From assembly GCA_938039145.1 (NCBI GenBank), contig CALHVG010000011.1:1-20858 (forward strand): 20,858 nt of DNA, read 5' to 3'. Within the stretch, counting starts at the first letter, position 1. The number at the start of each line of letters is the position of its first letter. Positions 8,646 through 17,300 of this stretch are shown here, in pieces. The notes below the pieces were generated by a model. It did not search any database, was not told the origin of the DNA, and saw only the letters and a program-made list of their open reading frames with translations. This stretch comes from an uncultured Treponema sp. (GTDB lineage: Bacteria; Spirochaetota; Spirochaetia; Treponematales; Treponemataceae). Made by a program: the position numbers and the translations under genes.

Positions 8646-9497
8646 ATGAAATTCGGCTTACTAAAAAATCAATACTCGCTGCGCTGCTTGCTTCCTCTGC
8701 TTATACATTCGCCGATTCGGCACGAGTAATTTCAATTTCGGGAAAAGCGGAAGTGGACAGAAATAATTCCTGGATTCCGCTTCAAAAAGATGAGCTTATA
8801 AACGACGGCGAAGTAATTTCGACCAGTTTTAAGTCGGAATTGCTAATAAGATACAAGAGCGCCGTGATGAAACTCGGTCCTCTTACCAGAATCACGCTTG
8901 AAAAACTTGCAAGCGCCGCCTCAAAGGACGATGTTTCGGTATATCTTAATACGGGCACAATCCGCTCAACCGTAAACCATTCCGACAACAGAAGAATCAG
9001 TTATACGGTCAGAAATCCAATCGCTGTGGCTTCCGTGCGGGGAACGGACTTTGCGATGGATGGTCAGGCGAACGTCGATTGCTACAGCGGAGGAGTAATT
9101 GTTGTTCCTGCGGATATCGAAAATTCAAAAAAGAATGCGGAAATAGATGATTCCGAAACCGGCAGCCGAAACCGCAGAGCAAAAAAAAGATTCTGCGCCG
9201 AAGGAAGGAACCACAAACGCATTTACGCCGGGCTCCGATATAAACCCCAACCTTTCAGGCGGGGTGCTTATAACGGCAGGGCAATCCACGAACTTTACAA
9301 ATCCCGACTCGGAGTTTCCGTCACAGGCAAAAACTCCTGCGAAAACAAATATTGCCGCCATCGATTCCCACATAAAAACGGCAAGCGACACTGAATCCGT
9401 ATCAACAACAAGTTCGGGAAGTGCCGGAGTATCGGCGGCAGCCACAACAGACCGCACAAAAGGAAGAATGATAATCAGCTTGACGTTTAGCGATTAA
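8646..9497 (+). pseudogene. FecR-domain protein, broken by two frameshifts
   Basis: A GGAGG site at 8635-8639 precedes the ATG at 8646, but that frame stops at 8727-8729 after 27 codons. Adding one A to the A6 run at 8663-8668 would join MKFGLLKK to SILAALLASSAYTFADSAR, a perfect signal peptide, in the frame that carries the main domain. That domain (to about 9120) is a FecR domain: VISISGKAEVDRNNSWIPLQ, a PLTRITLEKL segment, then NPIAVASVRGTDFAMDG. A second shift of one extra base, somewhere between about 9147 and the A8 run at 9181-9188, is needed to reach the Ala/Thr/Ser-rich C-terminal frame ending MIISLTFSD at 9497. The two shifts have opposite sign. They may be real decay, homopolymer slippage that can revert, or sequencing error. 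FecR domains occur in many treponemal envelope proteins, often with barrels as here. Confidence 0.75.
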
Positions 9498-9517
9498 AAC
9501 TGAAACAAGCACGTTGT

Positions 9518-9547
9518 AAAAAGACCGGGAAAACCGGTCTTTTTTTG
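9518..9547 (+). terminator. Intrinsic terminator of the envelope operon
   Basis: The GACCGG / CCGGTC stem (9523-9528 with 9534-9539) extends through flanking A/T pairs, has a GAAAA loop, and is followed by seven Ts. It lies 21 bp after the stop at 9497. Confidence 0.9.
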
Positions 9548-9905
9548 TTCAAAAACACTTTTAAAATCCGCAAATTCGATTGCGTTCAGTTTTGAACATT
9601 TTACCCAGCCTAAATCTCTAAATATTCGCCTAAAAAATCCCGATAATAAGATAGCTTGAATGCCGGATTTGTCTGCGGAAGGATTTTCAGGGTGCCAACC
9701 GATTCAAACAAAATATTTGGAAAAATTTTCTGCAAGTTTTTCTAAACATAATCGGAAAAGCCGGGCAATACTGATATACAAAAACAATATTGCGCTCGGC
9801 AAATCCTTAAAATCCTTTTTGCAATTTTATTGCGGAATCGCCGGCATAACTGTAAAAATCGGGATTCGGGTTAAGAACAGTAAAAATTATCCGCGAGGAA
9901 ACACA
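9548..9905 (+). other. 360-bp gap before the LptF/G-like pair
   Basis: No independent gene is supported. The frame of the next gene stays open from about 9660, but there is no ribosome site there, the translation has no membrane or signal character, and GAGGA just before 9906 marks the true start. A weak promoter candidate (TTGCGG, 17 bp, TAAAAA, around 9832-9860) is present; no strong one is seen. Confidence 0.5.
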
Positions 9906-10889
9906 ATGAGAAAATCCTTTGAAATGGTGCTGCATTTTATTTTAATACTTACGGCGGCGTTGATTGTCGGAGTACTGGTCTACATTCAGTATGTGGCGGC
10001 AGAAAATCTGGTTGCCGGCTGTTCTGTTGATTTTCCCAAAAAGCTGTTTCTTTATGGATTTTTCAAAAATGCACCGACCGTTTTGCTTTTGATGATTCCC
10101 TTAATGCTCATCTATAAGGTCAGGCATCTTGCAAATCCGGGTTTAACAACGCTGACGTACATTTTTTTGTGCCTTACGGTATGGTTCGTCCTTCTGCCTT
10201 TGACTCAAATCGGAGAACAGGCGATTTTCGGCAGAGAAAAAATTTCCCTTTCAAAAGAAAACGCATTGACCGGAGGATATTTTAGAAAAATAAACGATAA
10301 ATATTTTTATTTTATTCAGGACGAGAATTCGGAAACTGCAACTGCTCAGGTTCTTGAGCTTTTTGACGAGTGGAATCCCGACCGTTTTGGCGACAAGGCG
10401 AATATTTCTGTTGGAAAAACTTCTGCGTTCGCAACCGCCGCAAGACCGTTCAGGGACACGCTGATAAAACAGAATCTGCAGAGCGTTTCACACCGAATCA
10501 TGAAAATGATTTCGCTTTACAATCGTTCTGTCGTTCGTTCTTGGGAAAACGGGTACATCAGCTGGCTTTGTTTTTGTTCGCTCGGATTTTTGCTGGCTTC
10601 GACATACTCAATGATTGCGGTAAGCACATGGCGGATGATTAATATTACTTACATTGTAATTGTTCAAACGGGAGCAATTATTGTAAACACTTTCTATTTT
10701 TTTGATTCGTTTTTTGCAACTCGGCTTTTTCTTAACAAGCTTTTTTATGGAGAAGACTTTTCCCGTTTTCAGTATTTTCAGAACAGACTGATTCAGCTGC
10801 CGCTTGTGGCAATGAATTTGGCTTTTGGAATGCTCGTGATTATCGCGGGAAGCATTTTGACTGCCGCAAGGCGAAGGAAATGGGCATAA
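9906..10889 (+). CDS. Inner-membrane protein, LptF/LptG-like permease subunit (shorter)
   Basis: The protein has 327 residues. The ATG at 9906 follows GAGGA by 6 bases. The layout is three N-terminal membrane segments (about 8-30, 56-71, 80-101), an extramembrane domain at about 103-215, and three C-terminal segments (about 219-240, 247-268, 298-319). This 3 + periplasmic domain + 3 plan is that of the LptF/LptG (YjgP/YjgQ) family, the permease of the Lpt lipid-export ABC system. The periplasmic stretch GYFRKINDKYFYFIQDENSE resembles that family's beta domain. Sequence similarity is weak, so the call rests on topology and on the next gene, which matches better. LptF and LptG usually occur as a pair. 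No ATPase gene is nearby. Treponemes are generally held to lack LPS, so another glycolipid or lipoprotein would be the cargo. Confidence 0.5.
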   Translation: MRKSFEMVLHFILILTAALIVGVLVYIQYVAAENLVAGCSVDFPKKLFLYGFFKNAPTVLLLMIPLMLIYKVRHLANPGLTTLTYIFLCLTVWFVLLPLTQIGEQAIFGREKISLSKENALTGGYFRKINDKYFYFIQDENSETATAQVLELFDEWNPDRFGDKANISVGKTSAFATAARPFRDTLIKQNLQSVSHRIMKMISLYNRSVVRSWENGYISWLCFCSLGFLLASTYSMIAVSTWRMINITYIVIVQTGAIIVNTFYFFDSFFATRLFLNKLFYGEDFSRFQYFQNRLIQLPLVAMNLAFGMLVIIAGSILTAARRRKWA

Positions 10890-10913
10890 AAACACCGTAA
10901 CGGAGATTCAAAA

Positions 10914-12785
10914 ATGAAAATAAAACACCTGATAATAATTTCTACGATTTTTATACTTCTTTCCTTGGCATTAAGCATTACAGCCGGATTTACATGGGTT
11001 CAGCTTCCGGAACTGGCAGAAAAAACCGTAAAATCATATAAATTTGCCAGAGGAATTAAAATATTCTGCGATTTTATTCCGCCGATAGTCGGAACGGCGT
11101 TCATGCTCGGTTTTGCGTTTGATTTCGGCAAAAACTATCAGAGAAGTCTCTCGCGTTTTTCGCCCGCAATGTTCGTTCGGTTCAAGGCGGTTCTTATAAC
11201 CGGACTTTTATTTTCGCTTATGCTCACGCTTTTTAGCGAAGTCGTTTTTCCTTTGGTAAATCGAAAAATCAAAAAATATGAAGAAATGCCGAAACTTCAA
11301 AAAGAATACAAAAATTTTGCCGCAAATCTTTATTCAAACGGAAGATTCGAACTTTCGCGGGAATTTGCAAAAATGGCTTTGGAAATCGACCCGAAGGACG
11401 GCGAAGCCCTAAAACTTATGGACGACGCGGAAATTGCCGCAAAACAAATGGAGCTTACCCACGAGAATCCGGTAAATCTTGACATGGAAAAAGTTCTTTC
11501 TTCAAAGCCGAAGAAACAACCCAAAATGCAGAACGATTTTTCGCAAAATACAATTTCGGAGCCGTACAAATCTTTTTTGACCGCAAAAGAATGTTTCAAA
11601 AATGAAGACTGGTTCGGCGCTCATTTTTATTCGCAGGAAGCGTTGTCAATCAGCAACGAAAAAGACATAAATTACAATAATTTCAAGCAATTGGCAGCGG
11701 AAGCGTGGAATAAAATGTCAGACGCAAGATTTTCCGGAACAACGGAGGAGCAAAAAATCTTTGCAAAAAAATATGAAGGTTACGCCGCGCTTTCGGAGCA
11801 TGACAATCTGCACGCATATTACGTTTTCAAAACGCTTTCGGAGACAAGCAAAAAACTTTCTCTGGATCCTGATGTTGTAAGATACCTTGCCGTTGCCGAA
11901 GACAGGCTTGAAAAGCAATATTTTTTCACGGACGAAACGCTCAATCTTCAGAATTTTGAGGATTCGAACAACGTGTACTTCAAAATACAGCATTCCGACA
12001 AAACCTCAGACATTTATTTTATAAAAGGAATCACATCAACGGGAAACAAAACAAATCTTATTCAATATCTTAGAGGGCTTTGCGTTTTTTCACTGGACAA
12101 AGATGGAAATTATGTTGCAGGCTCATACACCGCTTATGCAAAAATGAAAGAAATTTCCACGGACTATTTTGATGCCGCCGCAAAAAAAGCTCTCGAAATT
12201 GATGAAAAAATCTATACCGTTCCATATATCATTCTTAATTCCGTTGATAAATTCAAAGAAGGAACTGTCAATTCGGTTCAGCTTAAAAAAGGTTCCTCAC
12301 AGAGCACGCAGCTCGGCTACATAATAATGCCGATAAAATACAACGATTTTAATATTCTAAAAGAAGCATCCGCCGGAATAGGCGCGATGAGTTTGAGTTC
12401 TCTTTTTCAATTCACAAAAATTGCCGAACAATACGGATATTCCACGGAAGTATGCATTCAGTCCGTGCTGAACCGCCTGTTTTATCCGTATTTTCTGCTG
12501 CTTTGCGCAATTGCGTTGGGAATCGGAGCGTGGCACGGAAGGCTTCCGCCGAACTCAATATTCAAATTCAAGTGGATTACGGTTTTTCCGATTTTTTTAG
12601 TTATTGACTACGGGCTTTACAGATTCCTTTTGGTGTTCTTCAAGCTGATGAATTACAGCATTTTGGGAATCGCCGGAGTTTCATATGCACTGCTTGCGTG
12701 CGGAATTTTTTACACGGTGATTTTTACTATAATTTCGATAACTTTTGTGAGTTGCAGAAATTCAATGACAATGGAAGGTAAATAA
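10914..12785 (+). CDS. LptF/LptG-like permease subunit with inserted TPR-like domain
   Basis: The protein has 623 residues; its start lies 24 bp after the previous stop, with CGGAG about 10 bases upstream. There are three N-terminal membrane segments (about 5-25, 51-70, 92-114). The third reads FVRFKAVLITGLLFSLMLTL and leads into FSEVVFPLVNRK, a close fit to the LptF/LptG consensus after TM3. A helical region at about 129-340 contains two TPR-like units (RFELSREFAKMALEIDPKDG; DWFGAHFYSQEALSI) and is not part of standard LptF/G. A beta-type domain spans about 345-490. MSLSSLFQFTKIAEQYGYST and RLFYPYFLLLCAIALGIGAW then match the family's approach to TM4, and two more segments follow (about 553-577, 583-611). 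Typical family members have about 350-400 residues, so this one is greatly enlarged. It probably forms a heterodimer with the preceding gene product. Confidence 0.6.
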   Translation: MKIKHLIIISTIFILLSLALSITAGFTWVQLPELAEKTVKSYKFARGIKIFCDFIPPIVGTAFMLGFAFDFGKNYQRSLSRFSPAMFVRFKAVLITGLLFSLMLTLFSEVVFPLVNRKIKKYEEMPKLQKEYKNFAANLYSNGRFELSREFAKMALEIDPKDGEALKLMDDAEIAAKQMELTHENPVNLDMEKVLSSKPKKQPKMQNDFSQNTISEPYKSFLTAKECFKNEDWFGAHFYSQEALSISNEKDINYNNFKQLAAEAWNKMSDARFSGTTEEQKIFAKKYEGYAALSEHDNLHAYYVFKTLSETSKKLSLDPDVVRYLAVAEDRLEKQYFFTDETLNLQNFEDSNNVYFKIQHSDKTSDIYFIKGITSTGNKTNLIQYLRGLCVFSLDKDGNYVAGSYTAYAKMKEISTDYFDAAAKKALEIDEKIYTVPYIILNSVDKFKEGTVNSVQLKKGSSQSTQLGYIIMPIKYNDFNILKEASAGIGAMSLSSLFQFTKIAEQYGYSTEVCIQSVLNRLFYPYFLLLCAIALGIGAWHGRLPPNSIFKFKWITVFPIFLVIDYGLYRFLLVFFKLMNYSILGIAGVSYALLACGIFYTVIFTIISITFVSCRNSMTMEGK

Positions 12786-12787
12786 AG

Positions 12788-12850
12788 TTCCGGTTCTAAA
12801 AATACAAAAATCCGAACAGAATAATTTTTGCATTACAGAACCGGATTTTC
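12788..12850 (+). terminator. Possible terminator after the LptF/G-like pair
   Basis: TCCGGTTCT (12789-12797) pairs with AGAACCGGA (12837-12845) and is followed by TTTTCC. The loop is long (39 nt) and the T tract short, so termination is uncertain; it may instead be a structured 3' end. Confidence 0.4.
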
Positions 12851-12919
12851 CGAGCAAAAATATATATTCCGCTTCAAATTAAAATCCACTGCAAAATCGG
12901 CAATGTGCAATGCGCAAGT

Positions 12920-12948
12920 TTGATACTGTTCTTCTTATATGCTATACT
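12920..12948 (+). promoter_or_regulatory. Promoter of the thrC-like gene, apparently leaderless
   Basis: TTGATA (12920-12925) and TATACT (12943-12948) are 17 bp apart. The ATG at 12956 comes seven bases after the -10 box, so the transcript would start at or next to the start codon. No Shine-Dalgarno is present. Confidence 0.65.
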
Positions 12949-12955
12949 GAATTCT

Positions 12956-14260
12956 ATGAAATTCACCAGTTCAAGAAACAAGTCCTCCGCCGTAACTTTT
13001 GCGCAGGCGGTTATGAACTGTATGCCGGAGGACGGCGGATTATACGTTCCATGCGAAACCGAAGATTTGCGGCGCTGGATTTTGTACACGGACGAAACGA
13101 CAAAATTTTCCTCAATCGCGGGTTCGTTGACATCGGCATTTATAAAAGACGAATTCAGCCCGATAATTTGCGAAACAATTGCAACCAAAGCGTTCAAATT
13201 TTCTCCGGAAGTAAAACAGCTTGACGAAAAACTTTTCATGATGGAACTTTTTCACACTCCCACGGGAAAGCATAGGGATTTCGGAGTTTCGTATCTTGCC
13301 TCATGCTTGGAAACCATTTTGAGCCTGAACGGAGGTTCCGCAGTTTTCCTTGATGTTTCAACAGGCGAATTGGGAGCAAGTCTTGCCCTTTCGTTGCGCG
13401 GAAAGAAAAACATAAAGGCGGTTCTGGTTTATCCCAAGGGAACAGTCCGCGGCATGGACGAAAGCGATTTTGCATGGAACGGCGGAAACGTTTATCCGCT
13501 GGAAATAGACGGAACCGAAGAAGACTGCCATAGATTTGTAAGGACTGTTTTTGCGGACAAGGGCTTTATAAAGGAACGGCACGTAACCGTAGCTAACACT
13601 GCAAATATCGGTCGGCTTTTGCCCCAGGCGTTTTTTTATCCGTTCGCATTTTCCAGAATAAAGAACAAAGTAAACGGAAACATTTATTATGCGCTCGCTC
13701 CGGGAAACTACAGCAACGTTGTGGCGGGGCTTTACGCGTGGCGGTTCGCGCTTCCTTTGAACGGTTTTATAATTCCCGCAACGGACTCTCTTACGGTTGA
13801 CGCAATGGGCGAACCTGTTCTTTTGGACGCTCTGGTTCCCGCAGACAAACGAAATCCTTCAGACCCGTCGGAACCCTCAAATTTGGAACGCCTTGAAGAT
13901 GTTTTTTGCGCAAACAAAGCAATGATGAAACATTTCATTTTTCCAAAGCCGATAGACGAGGCTGACGTAAACGCAGCCGGCAAGGAACTTTACACAAAAT
14001 ACAAGATTTATGCGGACAGGCATACGGCAAGAGCGTACGCCGCATCAAAAATCCACACCTCTTCCGCGGACATGGAAGAAGCTATAACAGTCCTTGTTGC
14101 ACGAGATTCGCCTTCGCTTTCGGAAGATTTTGTCCGGCACACAATAGGAGAAATCCCTGAGATGGCGGATTCCATAAAAGAATCTTTAAAGCCTACAAAA
14201 ACTTCCCGCCAGCCGATAAAAACACCGGAAGAACTGAAAAACCTTATCGAAAATATTTAA
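12956..14260 (+). CDS. Threonine-synthase-like protein lacking the PLP lysine
   Basis: The protein has 434 residues, within the threonine synthase size range. The fold landmarks are clear: MKFTSSRNKSSAVTFAQAV and PEDGGLYVP at the N-terminus, LFHTPTGKHRDFG at 98-110, YPKGTVRGMDESDFAWNGGN at 159-178, NTANIGRLLPQ at 214-224, APGNYSNVVAGL at 248-259 and DRHTARAYAASK at 354-365. In true ThrC the motif GPTLAFKDF supplies the PLP lysine; here it reads TPTGKHRDF, with Arg107 in the lysine position and Lys105 two residues earlier. The phosphate loop SGDTG is altered to STGELG, and PSGNFG to APGNYS. Threonine synthase activity is therefore doubtful, and the protein may have a new role. An in-frame GTG at 12905 gives a pseudo signal peptide but lies upstream of the promoter. 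The gene stands alone. Confidence 0.8.
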   Translation: MKFTSSRNKSSAVTFAQAVMNCMPEDGGLYVPCETEDLRRWILYTDETTKFSSIAGSLTSAFIKDEFSPIICETIATKAFKFSPEVKQLDEKLFMMELFHTPTGKHRDFGVSYLASCLETILSLNGGSAVFLDVSTGELGASLALSLRGKKNIKAVLVYPKGTVRGMDESDFAWNGGNVYPLEIDGTEEDCHRFVRTVFADKGFIKERHVTVANTANIGRLLPQAFFYPFAFSRIKNKVNGNIYYALAPGNYSNVVAGLYAWRFALPLNGFIIPATDSLTVDAMGEPVLLDALVPADKRNPSDPSEPSNLERLEDVFCANKAMMKHFIFPKPIDEADVNAAGKELYTKYKIYADRHTARAYAASKIHTSSADMEEAITVLVARDSPSLSEDFVRHTIGEIPEMADSIKESLKPTKTSRQPIKTPEELKNLIENI

Positions 14261-14316
14261 TGCTGAACAAAATTGCCTGAAAGAACTCCGATTTTATCGA
14301 TTCGATTCAGTACGGC

Positions 14317-14360
14317 GAAAAAATAGCCCCGAAATCTTTTGAATTCGGGGCTTTTTTTAT
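14317..14360. terminator. Bidirectional intrinsic terminator
   Basis: AGCCCCGAA (14325-14333) pairs with TTCGGGGCT (14344-14352), flanked by an A run on the left and seven Ts on the right. It serves the thrC-like gene from the left and the GH13 gene, whose stop is at 14366, from the right. Confidence 0.92.
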
Positions 14361-14365
14361 TTCAT

Positions 14366-17300
14366 TTAATTTTTATTTTTTGCAGACTTTTTTGCTTTCG
14401 GCTTTTCAGCGGAATCGGATTTTTTAGAAGCGGCTTTCTTTTTAGCAGGAGCAAACGCTTCTACAAATTCATTACATTTGTAACCTGCGCCGTCTTTTGC
14501 AGAAAGAACAGAAGCGTACTGCTTCAAAATCACCTCTTCATCCGTTGAGTCAAGTAGAGCCAAAGCAAAAGCGTTCACTATGCTAGAATCGATGACCTCT
14601 TTGTTGAACCAAACGACACCATTAAAGGCATTCGCTCCCGAAAGCAGCGGAGCGGTTTCATCCTCGCCCAGTGCCATCACCAATTTGGAAGCCCCGTTTT
14701 TGGCATCTTTTTCCATCAATGCAATATCCATAACCTTGGAAAGCGCAAAGATTTTTGAAAGTTCGTAGCGGACATCGCATGTTGCCGCTCCCGCATTCTG
14801 GAAGAATTCATTGAACTTTCTTGCAAATGCCCAAGCATCGTCAAGTCCGACTTTCACGTATTCCTTGACCATTTCATGCGCCACAAGGAGCAGCGGAAGA
14901 GAACCGCTGTTCGTGAACGCCGTCTCAAGATATTCCGCACCGGTTTTTGCCTTTTTAAGAGCCGCCGGAACATCGGCAGAAAGTTTTGCGCTCTTGTTGG
15001 CGAATGCGACAAGAATCTTTTCAAGAGAAGCCGCAAAATTCTTGTACTGCTTTTCAGGTGCCGGAAGAGCAACGTCTTTTCCCGCAAATTCATTTGCCTT
15101 GGTGTAGAAAGTGTGCGCCGCAGAAGTGTAGAGACCAATCAAATCTTTAGCCGCTTTCTTCAGTTTTGCCTCGGTGATTTTTTCTTCCGAAGGTCCGATG
15201 AGTTTTGCCACAGCAGTAATGAACGCTGTCGCAAAATCCGCAAACGGTCTATAAAGTTCTCTGAACTGAATCTCCTGCCATTCGGTCTCGATGTCGTGGC
15301 AACCGCGCCCCTGCAATGTGTCACACAAAATCTGATATTTATGATCAGGTCCGTCGGCAACCTCGTGAATATCCATATAAACCTGATATTCAAATCCGTT
15401 CAAGCCGATGAACATACCATTCTCACAGATTTCGCGGCTTCGTCGTATAAACCACTGTCCCGAACGATGTTCACGGAAAACACAGAATCGGTCTTCGCCG
15501 GCTGTAAGTCCCAGCCCTTCGGAAATTGATTTTGACCTCATTTCCACGTGCTGGTCTTCGCCCTGACCGATTTTTATGGCGTACTCGCAAGATTGTTTTA
15601 TCCACCCCTGCGCCCTGTCGTATTTGTTGTTGTAGAAGACTACAGAACACTCGTTTCCGGCACTGTTTGAATAGGCAAAAATATTTTCGTTCACTCCGCC
15701 GTTATCCCACACATCGTAGAAAAGGAAATTTTCCACATTAGCGAAGATATAACGTTTCTTCATAAGAGGGAAAATATCGTGCCAATGCCGATTCACAAGA
15801 TTCTGGTCAGGAGTTTCGTTTCGGTATGCCTTGGTAAATTCCATTCCGTACTTTTCGGTGAATCCTTCAATCTGTCCGTGACCGAACATCGGAAGTCCAG
15901 GCATTGTAATCATCAGCGTACAAACACCAAAATATTTGTCATCCTTTCCGAACTGAGCAACCGCCGTATCTTCGTCAGGATTGTTCATGAAGTTCACGTA
16001 ACGCTTGAGGATTTGCGGATCGAATTTTATCGTGTTCTTAACGGAATCACGATATTTTTGGTTCTCTTCCTTCTTGAGCATGTTCATGAAAGCCGAATTG
16101 TAAACTCGATGCATTCCCAACGTGCGGACAAAGTAGCCTTCCATCATCCAAAATGCTTCGGCAAGCAAAAGCGTATCGGGAACTTCGCGCGCAACCCTGT
16201 CTACAACCTCGCGCCAAAATTCTGCCGGAATCTTTGCCTCGAACTCCTGGTCAGAGAGCGCAGATTCGGCACGGGAATAGATGTCTCCGCCGCTTCCCGG
16301 ACGCGGATACCAAAGACGGCGAATAGATTTTTTTGCAAGAACCATCGCAGCGTCAAATCGAATTATCGGGAAATTTCGAGCAACATGCAGAATGTCCTGC
16401 ATAACAGCTTCACGCGCCTCCGGATTCAAAAAGTCAATCTGCGCCGTGTCGTTCCACGGCATTCCCGTGCCGTCGTTTCCGTGATAGATGTAGCGCGTGT
16501 CGCCGTTTCTAAAGTCAACCCGCTTGAACACAACGGAACAATCGGAATGACTGTAATAGTGGTCTTCAAGCCAAACGCCAACATTCGGGTCCCAAGAAAG
16601 ATTTTCGCCGTTAAAACTATAGGAAGAAGACGGAGCGTCGCGCCTCTGCACAAAAAGGTCCGGGCGGTTCACAACCCAAGCGGAATCCATTCCGGTGTGG
16701 TTTGGAACCATATCCGAAGCAAGACGAACTCCACGCTGCCACAATCTGGTTCTAAGATTCGCAAGCGCATCCCAGCCGCCGATATTTTCGGCAATGTTGT
16801 AGTCGTAAAGCGAATACGCAGAAGCGGCGGCTTCAGGATTTCCACAAAGCTGCTTGATTCTTTTTGAAGCGTTTGAGCGGGTCCAAAGTCCGATGAGCCA
16901 AAGACCCGTAAAACCTTCGTCTCGCAAAGCATCAAGTTCTTCGTCCGGAATCAAATCAAGCCGGTTTATAGGTCTTCCATATTTTTTTGTAAGCTGGTCA
17001 AGCCATACCAAAACAGTTTTTGCCATCAGGATTACACAAGGCATCCATTCGCGGTCGGGACTGAATCGCTCGTATTCTTTCATCAAACCGTCGTAATTAT
17101 ACGGCTCCATGTTAACATCTCCGCCGTTTATTGCACCTGCCCGCCAGAACATTTTTTCTTCTTCGGTGAGCGTGTCGATTCCGGTAAGAAGAGTCTTGAG
17201 CCATTCCCCAAGAAGGTCTGCCCAATACTGACGTATATAATCCAACTGACCTTTAAGACTTTCAGGACTGAAAACCATCGGCTCTCGCAGCATATTCACA

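Noticed and set aside
9660..9905. 82-codon upstream extension of the shorter LptF/G-like gene
   Set aside because: GAGGA precedes the ATG at 9906, where the membrane protein begins naturally; the extension has no ribosome site.
12905..12955. Signal-peptide-like N-terminus of the thrC-like protein
   Set aside because: It is read from the promoter DNA (TTGATA, TATACT); the threonine-synthase N-terminus starts at 12956.
15779..16867. 362-codon plus-strand frame opposite the GH13 gene
   Set aside because: It is an antisense shadow of a conserved catalytic region, with no ribosome site and no recognisable product.
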